From a bacterium (GTDB lineage: Bacteria; SM23-31; JAUVVT01), in the NCBI GenBank assembly GCA_030616165.1, contig JAUWXV010000075.1:1-14205 (forward strand): 14,205 bases of DNA, in the 5' to 3' direction. Shown piece by piece: positions 1 to 6,671 of the stretch. A program made the position numbers and the translations under genes. Numbering within the stretch: position 1 is the first letter of the stretch; every line of letters starts with the position of its first letter. Under the pieces are notes generated by a model, which made no database searches, had not been told where the DNA came from, and saw only the letters and a program-made list of their open reading frames with translations.

Positions 1-1
1 A

Positions 2-196
2 GATTTTAAAGCAGCTAAAGCTAATAATGCATTATTTTTCCCTGTTAATCCCGGTCATGAAGAAGAATCGTGGGAGTTCTTCTATAAAGAAGCACTTGAT
101 GTATTTTTGTCTGGAGAATATGACGGAAGTTATGAAAATGAGCTAATCCAGAAATTCGAGGAGCTCCTTCCTGATACTCCCAATTGGAAATTGTGA
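2..196 (+). CDS. C-terminal end of probable HAD-family hydrolase (5' end outside window)
   Basis: The reading frame is open from base 2 to a TGA at 194-196 and gives the last 64 residues of a protein whose start lies upstream. The fragment contains the stretch NPGHEEESWEFFYKEALD, then a Gly-Glu-Tyr-rich segment, and ends in LLPDTPNWKL. From memory this tail resembles HAD-superfamily phosphatase-like proteins often found near exported Gfo/Idh/MocA and enolase-superfamily genes in Planctomycetes-like genomes. None of the HAD catalytic motifs (DxD, Lys, DD) falls inside the window, so the call rests on tail similarity and neighbourhood only. A T-run begins directly after the stop codon, but I see no convincing stem before it. 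Confidence 0.5.
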   Translation, partial: DFKAAKANNALFFPVNPGHEEESWEFFYKEALDVFLSGEYDGSYENELIQKFEELLPDTPNWKL

Positions 197-275
197 TTTT
201 TTTTAAATATAATTACCTGAAAATTATGATAGGATAATTAATCCGTAAATAAATAAGAAATTATATGAAATTGTG

Positions 276-354
276 AACAGACAGGAATGTCTGTTTTACC
301 GACAGACAAGAATGTCTGTCCTACTTATTTTTGGGTGGATAAATCCACCCCTAC
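276..354 (+). repeat. Composite palindrome cluster, copy 1
   Basis: Three hairpins lie in a row. Arms 276-283/288-295 (AACAGACA, loop GGAA) are followed by 301-308/313-320 (GACAGACA, loop AGAA) and 333-340/343-350 (GGGTGGAT, loop AA), then CCCCTAC ending at 354. The core CAGACAGGAATGTCTG at 278-293 recurs exactly at 6645-6660. The third hairpin has an inverted relative at 6607-6630 with a shared GATAAATC centre and CCCCTAC flank but different arm bases that remain paired. This looks like a dispersed REP-like element. Confidence 0.8.
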
Positions 355-550
355 AATTTGTATTGCAATTTTCGTTTAATTATTTGATGACTTTTTTTAA
401 TGTTTTTTATAAAAATATTTTTGTATTATTGTACATCATTTTAAGAGCAGTTCATTAGTTATCAATCCGAAATTGAAATCAAGATTTATTATAGCTGGTT
501 AAGAAAATCATTTTTATAAATTTGTTTTAGAAAGAGAATTAGTAGAAAAT

Positions 551-763
551 GGATTCCCACTTTCGTGAATGTTGCAGAACTACCTTTTTTATCATTCCAA
601 GCAAAGCCCGAGGGTAGAAGGTGAAGAACACCTTCTACAGCAAGCGTTATGAGATTTCTCTCCGCCAAAGGCGGATACACCTCTGGCGGAAAATAACACA
701 GAGGTGTTCTGCAACAATCACTTTCGCGGGAATGACAATTAGGGGGGTATGGGAATGACAATT
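551..763. repeat. Nested inverted-repeat island (MITE-like or structured RNA)
   Basis: An outer 11-bp inverted repeat, TGTTGCAGAAC at 570-580 and its complement at 706-716, encloses three further perfect hairpins: 614-623/629-638 (GTAGAAGGTG, 5-base loop), 661-666/670-675 (TCCGCC) and 677-685/699-707 (ACACCTCTG). Outside the 11-bp arms both ends carry ATTCCC-type sequence in inverted orientation (552-557 and 728-733). The 13-mer GGGAATGACAATT occurs twice, at 728-740 and 751-763. It resembles dispersed noncoding repeats that give CHSRES-like peptides when translated. No transposase is present, so it would be non-autonomous. Confidence 0.6.
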
Positions 764-816
764 TTTTTATTATTTAGAAAATAATTTTCATGAAATCCTA
801 AGAAAGAGGTAAAAAA

Positions 817-2172
817 ATGAGAAGAAGAGATGTCTTGAAATATATTTTAACAGGAGCAGCGGTAGAGTGTATAAATCCGTTTTTCAATTCTAAAGTTCTC
901 GGAGAAGGATTAAAACAAGAGGATACACAATCTTATTCTAAAGGTCTTCCTCAGTTGAAGATTACCGATGTTAAAACTATTCTCACTGCACCTAACAGAA
1001 TTAGATTAGTAGTTGTAAAGGTTATGACAAGTGAGCCCGGATTATACGGTCTTGGCTGTGCTACATTTACTCAGAGACCGCTGGCGGTTGCAACGGCGAT
1101 TGAGAAGTATTTGAAGCCTTTTGTTATTGGAAAGGATGCGGATCAGATTGAAGATATATGGCAGACTTCTTTTGTTAGTTCATACTGGAGAAATGGGCCT
1201 GTTCTTAATAATGCGATGAGCGGGATTGATATGGCATTGTGGGATATTAAAGGGAAACGTGCCAATATGCCTGTATATCAGCTTCTTGGGGGGAAATGCA
1301 GGTTTGCCGCTGATACATACGCCCATGCTTCAGGAAGAGATTTTCAGGAAGTTGAAGATAATGTCAGAAGATATATGGAAGATGGTTATCGGCATGTGCG
1401 TGCTCAGGTTTCGGTGTCTGGATATTCCACTTATGGTGCCGGTTCCAGGAAAGCCATCAGGCAAAAGGAACAAGGAGAAATAAAAAGAATTTTTGACCCT
1501 TCTCCTTATGTGAGGATTGTTCCAAAACTTTTTGAACACTTAAGGAATAAACTGGGTGATGAAGTGGAATTGCTTCATGATATTCATGAAAGAATTCCTC
1601 CGATAATGGCTATTAATCTTGCTAAGAGACTTGAACAGTACAGGCTATTTTTTCTGGAAGACCCATTTGCCCCTGAAGATATTGGATATTTTAAGATTCT
1701 TCGTCAGCAGACAAGTATTCCTATAGCAATGGGTGAATTATTCAATAATCCTAATGAATGGATTGATTTAATAAGCAATCGTTTGATTGATTTTATTCGT
1801 GTTCACTTATCACAAGTTGGTGGGATAAGTATGGGGCGGAAGATAGCTGCTTTATCTGAATTTTTTGGAATAAGAACAGCATGGCATGGTCCGGGTGATG
1901 TATCGCCTGTGGGGCATGCAGCAAATCTTGCACTTGACCTTGCCTGTTATAATTTTGGCATTCAGGAAAGAGTTATCTTTCAAGAGGAAACACAGGATGT
2001 GTTTTCCGGGTGTCCTGTGATAAAAAATGGGTATATGTATGCTAATGAAAAGCCCGGTCTCGGTATCGATGTTAATGAAAAACTCGCAGCTAAGTATCCG
2101 TTTCCTCCCGATGAATTAGAAGGCAGCTGGAGACCTATCAGAAAAAGTGACGGAACCGTTATCAGACCATAA
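817..2172 (+). CDS. Tat-exported enolase-superfamily dehydratase, mannonate/gluconate dehydratase (ManD/RspA) type
   Basis: Predicted to dehydrate a sugar acid (mannonate or gluconate class) through a Mg-stabilised enolate. The 451-residue product is about 45 residues longer than usual ManD proteins. The extra N-terminus holds RRRDVLK and a short hydrophobic stretch, a Tat-type signal. Three metal ligands are visible and evenly spaced: D255 in HDIHERI, E281 in FFLEDPF and E307 in MGELF. H257 follows the D-x-H pattern of ManD; H357 in AWHGPGD and E384 in FGIQE complete the expected site. R195 and Y206 (VRAQ to TYG) match the other ManD acid/base region. GAGG at 806-809, seven bases before the ATG, supports the start. 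It precedes a Tat-exported Gfo/Idh/MocA gene. The exact substrate is not shown. An intact active site with an export signal implies periplasmic or membrane-anchored action, which is unusual for this fold. Confidence 0.88.
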   Translation: MRRRDVLKYILTGAAVECINPFFNSKVLGEGLKQEDTQSYSKGLPQLKITDVKTILTAPNRIRLVVVKVMTSEPGLYGLGCATFTQRPLAVATAIEKYLKPFVIGKDADQIEDIWQTSFVSSYWRNGPVLNNAMSGIDMALWDIKGKRANMPVYQLLGGKCRFAADTYAHASGRDFQEVEDNVRRYMEDGYRHVRAQVSVSGYSTYGAGSRKAIRQKEQGEIKRIFDPSPYVRIVPKLFEHLRNKLGDEVELLHDIHERIPPIMAINLAKRLEQYRLFFLEDPFAPEDIGYFKILRQQTSIPIAMGELFNNPNEWIDLISNRLIDFIRVHLSQVGGISMGRKIAALSEFFGIRTAWHGPGDVSPVGHAANLALDLACYNFGIQERVIFQEETQDVFSGCPVIKNGYMYANEKPGLGIDVNEKLAAKYPFPPDELEGSWRPIRKSDGTVIRP

Positions 2173-2364
2173 TCCTATTGTATAAAAAATCATCAAAAAA
2201 ATTTTTATTTATTTTTTGTTTTACTTGAAATTTTATTTTATATTTCATATGATATTTAGAAATTATTGACTTTGATAAGGCTTTGTTATTTATACAAAAA
2301 ATGTCTTTAGTAGTTTATTATTTTAACAAAATAACAAAAATTAAATAAAAGGAGGGATAGTCTT

Positions 2365-3726
2365 ATGGCAAGAAAAAGAGGTATAAATAGGAGAGAGTTT
2401 CTCCGTCGCAGTACGTATGGAGGAGCAATAGCCAGTATGGGGTTATCATCTAAAACCCTTTCATTTTCTAATATTAAAAAGGCGATGGCTCCAAACGACA
2501 AAATAACGGTGGGTATGATAGGCATTGGTTCCAGAGCGCATCAACTAATAGAAGCTATCAAACAAGTGGAGGGAACTGAAATTGTTGCAGTATGCGATGC
2601 ATATAAAGGAAGACTTGAACGGGCAGTCGAGAGAACTAATGGAAGAGCCGCTGTTTATAGTGATTATAAGGAGATTCTTGCAAAACCTGATATAGATGTT
2701 GTTGTTATAGCTACTCCTGACCACTGGCATAAGGTTATGATTATTGATGCTCTTGAATCTGGAAAAAATGTTTACGTTGAAAAACCTATGACATATACCG
2801 TTGAAGAGGGCGTGGAGATAATCAAGGCAGTCAAAGGAACTGGAAGAATACTTCAAGTAGGCAGTCAGGGCATGAGTTCTAAAATACAGGGTAAAGCAAG
2901 GGAGATGATTCAGTCAGGTAAATTGGGCGATGTTACGATGATACGTGCTTCTTATAATCGAAATACGGCAAGTGGTGCCTGGATTTATCCGATACCTCCG
3001 GATGCTTCGGCAAAAACTGTAAATTGGAATATGTTTCTTGGACCAGCACCCAAACGTCCGTTTAGTTTGAATAGATTTTTCAGGTGGAGGAGTTACTGGG
3101 AGTATTCAGGTGGAATTGCAACAGACCTTTTTGTTCATCTCTGCACCACTATCCATTTTGTTATGGGTGCAAAGATGCCTTCTATGGTAGTGGGTGCTGG
3201 ACAGCTTTATAGGTGGAAAGAAAGCAGGAATGTTCCTGATAGCATTAATGGTATTCTGGAGTATCCTGAAGGATTTGTTGTGAGTTTGAGTTCAACTTTT
3301 AATAATCAAATGGCGGGTGGTGCAGGATTTCAGATTCTTGGAACGGAAGGAAGCATTCAAATTGGCGGAAACAGCCTTGTTTTTAATGCTGAGCATCCTG
3401 TTGAAAATAATGATTGGATTGTTTCGGGCTGGCCGAGAAAATTGGAAGAGGACTATTATAAAGACCCAAAAGTGAGAGAATTAGAAATCCCATCGAGTAG
3501 GAAGTCAAATGTATATCCAGTTACGGAAGCACATAGTGAGGAAGGACCAGATGCGACGGTTCTGCATTTTCAGAATTTCTTTGATTGTGTCAGGAAAAGA
3601 AGACAACCTATGGAAAATGCAGCAGCAGGACATCATGCCGCTTCTTGTGCTCATTTAGTGAATATTTCCGCTCGTGAAAGACGGTTTGTTTACTGGGATT
3701 TTAATAGGGATAGTATAAAGTCCTGA
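2365..3726 (+). CDS. Tat-exported Gfo/Idh/MocA-family oxidoreductase
   Basis: A 453-residue NAD(P)-dependent oxidoreductase of the glucose-fructose oxidoreductase family. The N-terminus carries NRREFLRRS, a near-consensus Tat motif, followed by a small-residue segment. A Rossmann fold begins near residue 49, with GIGSRAH at 53-59. The family EKP motif is at 139-141, where K140 is the usual catalytic lysine. The C-terminal substrate domain shows GGIATDLFVH with D254 and H258. A strong ribosome site, GGAGGG at 2351-2356, sits eight bases before the ATG. Exported members normally fold around their cofactor before Tat transport, which fits this signal. The 192-base gap after the ManD-like gene holds only a weak promoter-like TTGACT at 2266, so co-transcription is possible but unproven. 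Likely acts on extracytoplasmic sugar; the substrate is unknown. Confidence 0.9.
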   Translation: MARKRGINRREFLRRSTYGGAIASMGLSSKTLSFSNIKKAMAPNDKITVGMIGIGSRAHQLIEAIKQVEGTEIVAVCDAYKGRLERAVERTNGRAAVYSDYKEILAKPDIDVVVIATPDHWHKVMIIDALESGKNVYVEKPMTYTVEEGVEIIKAVKGTGRILQVGSQGMSSKIQGKAREMIQSGKLGDVTMIRASYNRNTASGAWIYPIPPDASAKTVNWNMFLGPAPKRPFSLNRFFRWRSYWEYSGGIATDLFVHLCTTIHFVMGAKMPSMVVGAGQLYRWKESRNVPDSINGILEYPEGFVVSLSSTFNNQMAGGAGFQILGTEGSIQIGGNSLVFNAEHPVENNDWIVSGWPRKLEEDYYKDPKVRELEIPSSRKSNVYPVTEAHSEEGPDATVLHFQNFFDCVRKRRQPMENAAAGHHAASCAHLVNISARERRFVYWDFNRDSIKS

Positions 3727-3811
3727 TATAATATAGTTGACTAATTATATGAACTTTGAAACAAAACTTTGATAAATGAGTAAATTTCTGATTGTAAAAA
3801 GAGAAAGATAG

Positions 3812-3840
3812 TTTAAAATTTATTAAGGTTTTGTTATAAA
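3812..3840 (+). promoter_or_regulatory. Candidate promoter for the archaemetzincin-DUF72 pair
   Basis: TTTAAA at 3812-3817 and TATAAA at 3835-3840 are separated by 17 bases. TG two bases upstream of the -10 box gives an extended -10. Transcription would start about a dozen bases before the ATG at 3859, leaving a short leader with no Shine-Dalgarno. The surrounding A+T richness makes chance matches likely. Confidence 0.4.
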
Positions 3841-3858
3841 ATTGTAGAATGACTTTTT

Positions 3859-4395
3859 ATGAAAGTCAATTCAAAAGCATACATAATTCATCTCGGGAAT
3901 GTAGAAAGGGATGTTTTATTATTTTTGAGCAAAGAACTTTATGAAATATTCGGGATTGAGTTTAAAATTTCAAGTTCATTAAATATTCCAAAGTCTTCTT
4001 ACAATTCAGAAAGGGAGCAGTATTATTCATCACCACTGCTAAGTTATTTAAAAAGGACTGCAGGAAGAGGGTCCGGTTTAATTTTAGGTGTAATAGATAA
4101 AGACCTCTATGTTCCGCAATTAAACTTTGTTTTTGGAGAGGCAGAACTGAATGGCGAGGCAGCAATTATTTCTTTAACAAGGTTGAGTCAAGAATTTTAC
4201 GGTCTTCTTGGAAATGAGAATATATTTTATCAGAGAGCCATTAAGGAAGCAGTTCATGAAATTGGTCATGTTTTTGGACTCCATCACTGCAGCAATCCAA
4301 AGTGTGTTATGTTTTTTTCGAATAGTCTTTCCGATACCGACATAAAGAGGAAACGTTTTTGTAAAAACTGTTCAAAAAAATTATTAATAAAATGA
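3859..4395 (+). CDS. Archaemetzincin-family zinc metalloprotease
   Basis: The 178-residue length is usual for archaemetzincins. The catalytic zinc site is complete: H133-E134-x-x-H137-x-x-G140-x-x-H143. C144 and C149 and then M151 match the family HExxHxxGxxHCx4CxM pattern. A second zinc-binding pair, C168-x-x-C171, closes the C-terminus. Sixteen residues separate M151 from C168, where the published family pattern has seventeen. No signal peptide is visible, so it is probably cytoplasmic. The start has no clear Shine-Dalgarno but fits the expected N-terminal strand (IIHLGNVERDVL). The stop overlaps the next start as ATGA at 4392-4395, so the two proteins are probably translationally coupled. 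Natural substrates of bacterial archaemetzincins are unknown. Confidence 0.9.
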   Translation: MKVNSKAYIIHLGNVERDVLLFLSKELYEIFGIEFKISSSLNIPKSSYNSEREQYYSSPLLSYLKRTAGRGSGLILGVIDKDLYVPQLNFVFGEAELNGEAAIISLTRLSQEFYGLLGNENIFYQRAIKEAVHEIGHVFGLHHCSNPKCVMFFSNSLSDTDIKRKRFCKNCSKKLLIK

Positions 4396-5135
4396 GTGGG
4401 AAAGTATTTATCGGGACAAGTGGATGGAATTATCTTCACTGGTGGGATGGAGTTTTTTATCCAAATGAAGTAAAGCAGAATAAGTGGCTTGAATATTACG
4501 CTAATTATTTCGATACTGTTGAAATTAACAGTACATTTTACAGAATTCCTAAAGAGAAGACAGTTGAAAACTGGAGAAAAAGGGTCCCGGATGAGTTTAC
4601 ATTTATTGTAAAAGCGAACAGGATAATTACACATCTGAAAAGACTTAAGAGTATTGAAGAAATTTTAAGAAACTTCCTTGATATATGCAGTGGATTTCAG
4701 GAAAAACTGGGTCCGATTCTTTTTCAGACACCCCCTTCACTAAAGATTAGCAAGGATGACTTAATGGATTTACTTGATAATATAAATCTCCATCCTCTTT
4801 CTAAAAATTTAGGGATAGTGTTCGAATTCAGAAATAAAACCTGGTTCTGCGAGGAGATATTTGACATACTTAAAAAGGCGAATTGTTCTCTATGCTTTTC
4901 GGATATGCCTGAATTTGAAATTGGTGAACCTGTTACAGCAAACTTTGTTTATATTAGAAGACACGGCGCACATGAAAGATACTCATCTTCATATTCAAAT
5001 AAGCAGTTAAAAGCCGAGGCAGAGAAAATCAAAAAGTGGGTGAAGGAAGATAAGGATGTTTACGTTTATTTTAATAACGATGCGTATGGATATGCTGTAA
5101 AAAATGCGCTCAAACTGATTGAGTTTGTTAAGTAG
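4392..5135 (+). CDS. DUF72 (YecE-like) TIM-barrel protein
   Basis: This 247-residue protein matches DUF72 along its whole length. It shows IGTSGWNYLHWWDGVFYP at the N-terminus, EINSTFYRIP near residue 45, GPILFQTPPS in the middle, FEFRNKTW, then YIRRHG and YVYFNNDAYGYAVKNA at the end. The fold is a TIM-barrel-like protein of undetermined activity. There is no signal peptide. The ATG lies inside the stop of the archaemetzincin gene (ATGA overlap) with no separate ribosome site, which supports coupled expression. Function cannot be derived from sequence alone. Confidence 0.92.
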   Translation: MSGKVFIGTSGWNYLHWWDGVFYPNEVKQNKWLEYYANYFDTVEINSTFYRIPKEKTVENWRKRVPDEFTFIVKANRIITHLKRLKSIEEILRNFLDICSGFQEKLGPILFQTPPSLKISKDDLMDLLDNINLHPLSKNLGIVFEFRNKTWFCEEIFDILKKANCSLCFSDMPEFEIGEPVTANFVYIRRHGAHERYSSSYSNKQLKAEAEKIKKWVKEDKDVYVYFNNDAYGYAVKNALKLIEFVK

Positions 5136-5259
5136 TTTCCTTATATTCTTTGAAATGAAAGTAATCTCCACCTGAGTGGAACCGCATTTAGCAGAAAAGA
5201 AACTTCATACATATTTGTAATTTATGCCGATGATTCGAGATGAATACGAAATTGAGAAA

Positions 5260-5292
5260 TTTTTAATTCTTTATGAAATAAGGAATTAAAAA
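5260..5292. repeat. A+T-rich hairpin downstream of DUF72
   Basis: Arms 5260-5273 and 5279-5292 pair over 14 positions with one G-U pair and a five-base loop. A T-run (5303-5309) lies about ten bases downstream, so it could act as a weak terminator for the archaemetzincin-DUF72 transcript, although the distance is longer than usual. Confidence 0.45.
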
Positions 5293-5310
5293 TAAGTCAA
5301 AATTTTTTTG

Positions 5311-5338
5311 TGCAACTTTTTTTTCAAAAAAAGTTGCA
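5311..5338. repeat. Perfect 13-bp hairpin with T-rich left arm and A-rich right arm
   Basis: TGCAACTTTTTTT at 5311-5323 pairs with 5326-5338 around a two-base TC loop. It ends 27 bases before the P1 peptidase ATG. The design resembles 10251-10274, upstream of the radical SAM gene. It may be a terminator for upstream transcription, a leader structure, or a dispersed palindrome. Confidence 0.65.
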
Positions 5339-5365
5339 AATCTAAAAAAATTAATCGATAAAGCA

Positions 5366-6535
5366 ATGTCTGAAAGAATTAATATTTTAACTTTATTATT
5401 AGCATTCCTTGTGTTAATGGTTGTGGTTCAAAAATCATATGGAGAAGAAAAAAGAATACGGGCAAGGGAACTTGGAATAGAAGTAGGTGTTTTAAATACT
5501 GGAAATTATAATGCAATCACAGATGTTGAGGGAGTTCTTGTCGGACATAAAACCTTGATAAAGGGAGAGAATATTCGGACAGGTGTAACGATAATAATGC
5601 CGCATAATGGAAATGTTTTCAAAGAGAAGGTTCCGGCAGCGGTTTTTGTTGGGAATGCTTTCGGTAAGGCTGTGGGATTCACGCAGATTGAAGAGTTAGG
5701 CAATATTGAAACCCCTATTGCTCTTACTAATACTTTAAATACATTTATAGTCGCAGATGCTTTGATAGAATATACAATAAATCTTAAGGGGAATGAGAAT
5801 GTCCGTTCAGTAAATCCTGTCGTCGGTGAAACGAATGATGGAGGGCTTAACGATATAAGAAGCAGACCTGTAGGTAAAGAGGATGTTTTCGACGCTATTA
5901 AAAATGCTCATTCAGGTAAAGTGGTAGAAGGTTCGATCGGGGCTGGAACTGGTACTCGATGTCTTGGATTTAAGGGTGGGATAGGCACTTCATCAAGGGT
6001 TCTGGATAAAAAAGATGACGGTTTTACGGTGGGTGTTCTTGTGCAGACAAACTTTGGCGGGAATCTTACAATTAACGGTGCCCCTGTTGGTAGAGAGTTG
6101 AGAAAGTATTACAATATTGAAAGAAAAAGGGGGGATGCTGAAGGGTCGTGTATGATAGTAGTTGCGACTGATGCGCCATTGAGTCCGAGGAACCTTAAAA
6201 GACTCGCTAAAAGAGCATTCCTTGCATTCGGAAAGGTTGGCTCATATTCAGGAAATGGAAGTGGAGATTATATTATTGCATTTTCAACTTATAAAGATAA
6301 CAGGATTATTGGTACTGACAGATTAAGAAAGATTGATGTCCTTCCCAATAGAATGATGAACTCCCTTTTTATGGCTGTGGTAGAAGCGACAGAAGAAGCA
6401 ATTTACAATTCCTTATTTATGGCTACTACCGTGAAAGGAATAAACAACCGTATATCAGAAGCCATCCCTATCGAGAAGACTCTCGAAATACTTAAGAAAT
6501 ATAATTCGCTTAATTGGAGTGAGAGATTTAAGTGA
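5366..6535 (+). CDS. Secreted P1-family (DmpA/BapA-type) aminopeptidase
   Basis: An N-terminal-nucleophile hydrolase predicted to remove N-terminal residues from peptides, possibly D-amino acids or beta-amino acids. Residues 1-26 are a Sec signal peptide: a long hydrophobic core (LLLAFLVLMVVV) and likely cleavage after SYG. Family motifs are complete: DVEGVLVGH, VVGETNDGGLND, and GAGTGTRCLGFKGGIGTSSR. The autoprocessing site is G260-S261 in AEGSCMIVVATDAPL; S261 should become the N-terminus of the beta chain. S299 in NGSGD is 38 residues later, the same spacing as S250 to S288 in BapA/DmpA. D301 holds the nearby acidic position. There is no clear Shine-Dalgarno; a strong hairpin lies just upstream. 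Acts in the periplasm or outside the cell. It converges on the membrane SpeE-like gene. Confidence 0.9.
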   Translation: MSERINILTLLLAFLVLMVVVQKSYGEEKRIRARELGIEVGVLNTGNYNAITDVEGVLVGHKTLIKGENIRTGVTIIMPHNGNVFKEKVPAAVFVGNAFGKAVGFTQIEELGNIETPIALTNTLNTFIVADALIEYTINLKGNENVRSVNPVVGETNDGGLNDIRSRPVGKEDVFDAIKNAHSGKVVEGSIGAGTGTRCLGFKGGIGTSSRVLDKKDDGFTVGVLVQTNFGGNLTINGAPVGRELRKYYNIERKRGDAEGSCMIVVATDAPLSPRNLKRLAKRAFLAFGKVGSYSGNGSGDYIIAFSTYKDNRIIGTDRLRKIDVLPNRMMNSLFMAVVEATEEAIYNSLFMATTVKGINNRISEAIPIEKTLEILKKYNSLNWSERFK

Positions 6536-6606
6536 TAATTTTATTCATTTGTATATAATATGAGTATTCTCTCTCCTGTCGTTCATATTTAAAAAACATT
6601 TTTTAT

Positions 6607-6664
6607 GTAGGGGCTTGATTTATCAAGCCCGCTGTTATTTTGGTCAGACAGGAATGTCTGACCA
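6607..6664 (-). repeat. Composite palindrome cluster, copy 2, between convergent genes
   Basis: A hairpin with arms 6611-6619/6622-6630 (GGGCTTGAT, preceded by GTA) is followed after ten bases by one with arms 6641-6650/6655-6664 (TGGTCAGACA, loop GGAA). The first is the inverted counterpart of 333-354: both share GATAAATC at the centre and CCCCTAC on one side. The second contains the same 16-mer as 278-293. It lies in the 136-base gap where the peptidase and the SpeE-like gene converge, so it may also act as a two-way terminator. Confidence 0.8.
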
Positions 6665-6671
6665 ACTGTTA

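Larger units (their letters stand above)
197..816. other. 620-base intergenic region with repeats and no credible gene
   Basis: The first part (197-275) is plain A+T-rich sequence. Three short palindromes follow at 276-350, then more A+T-rich sequence, then a nested-hairpin island at about 551-763. Open frames here (273-458 plus, 761-489 minus) lie on the repeats. The minus-strand peptide has the CHSRES-type composition that comes from translating dispersed repeats, so I do not call a gene. The ribosome site of the next gene (GAGG, 806-809) closes the region. Confidence 0.7.

Noticed and set aside
276-350. CRISPR-like array
   Set aside because: The three palindromes are close but not identical, have irregular spacing with no spacers of constant length, and no cas genes are near.
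273-458. Plus-strand 61-residue open frame
   Set aside because: Its first third is the palindrome cluster and the rest is Phe/Leu-rich translation of A+T-rich DNA; no ribosome site.
489-761. Minus-strand 90-residue open frame
   Set aside because: It lies on the nested-hairpin repeat island, and its CHSRES-type composition is what dispersed repeats give when translated; no ribosome site or domain is seen.
2266-2296. Promoter before the Gfo/Idh/MocA gene (TTGACT, TATACA)
   Set aside because: The spacing is 19 bases for the better -10 box and the 17-base alternative (TTTATA) matches poorly, so I mention it only within the gene entry.
5167-5180. Small hairpin TCCAC...GTGGA after the DUF72 gene
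   Set aside because: Only five base pairs with no T-run; common by chance.
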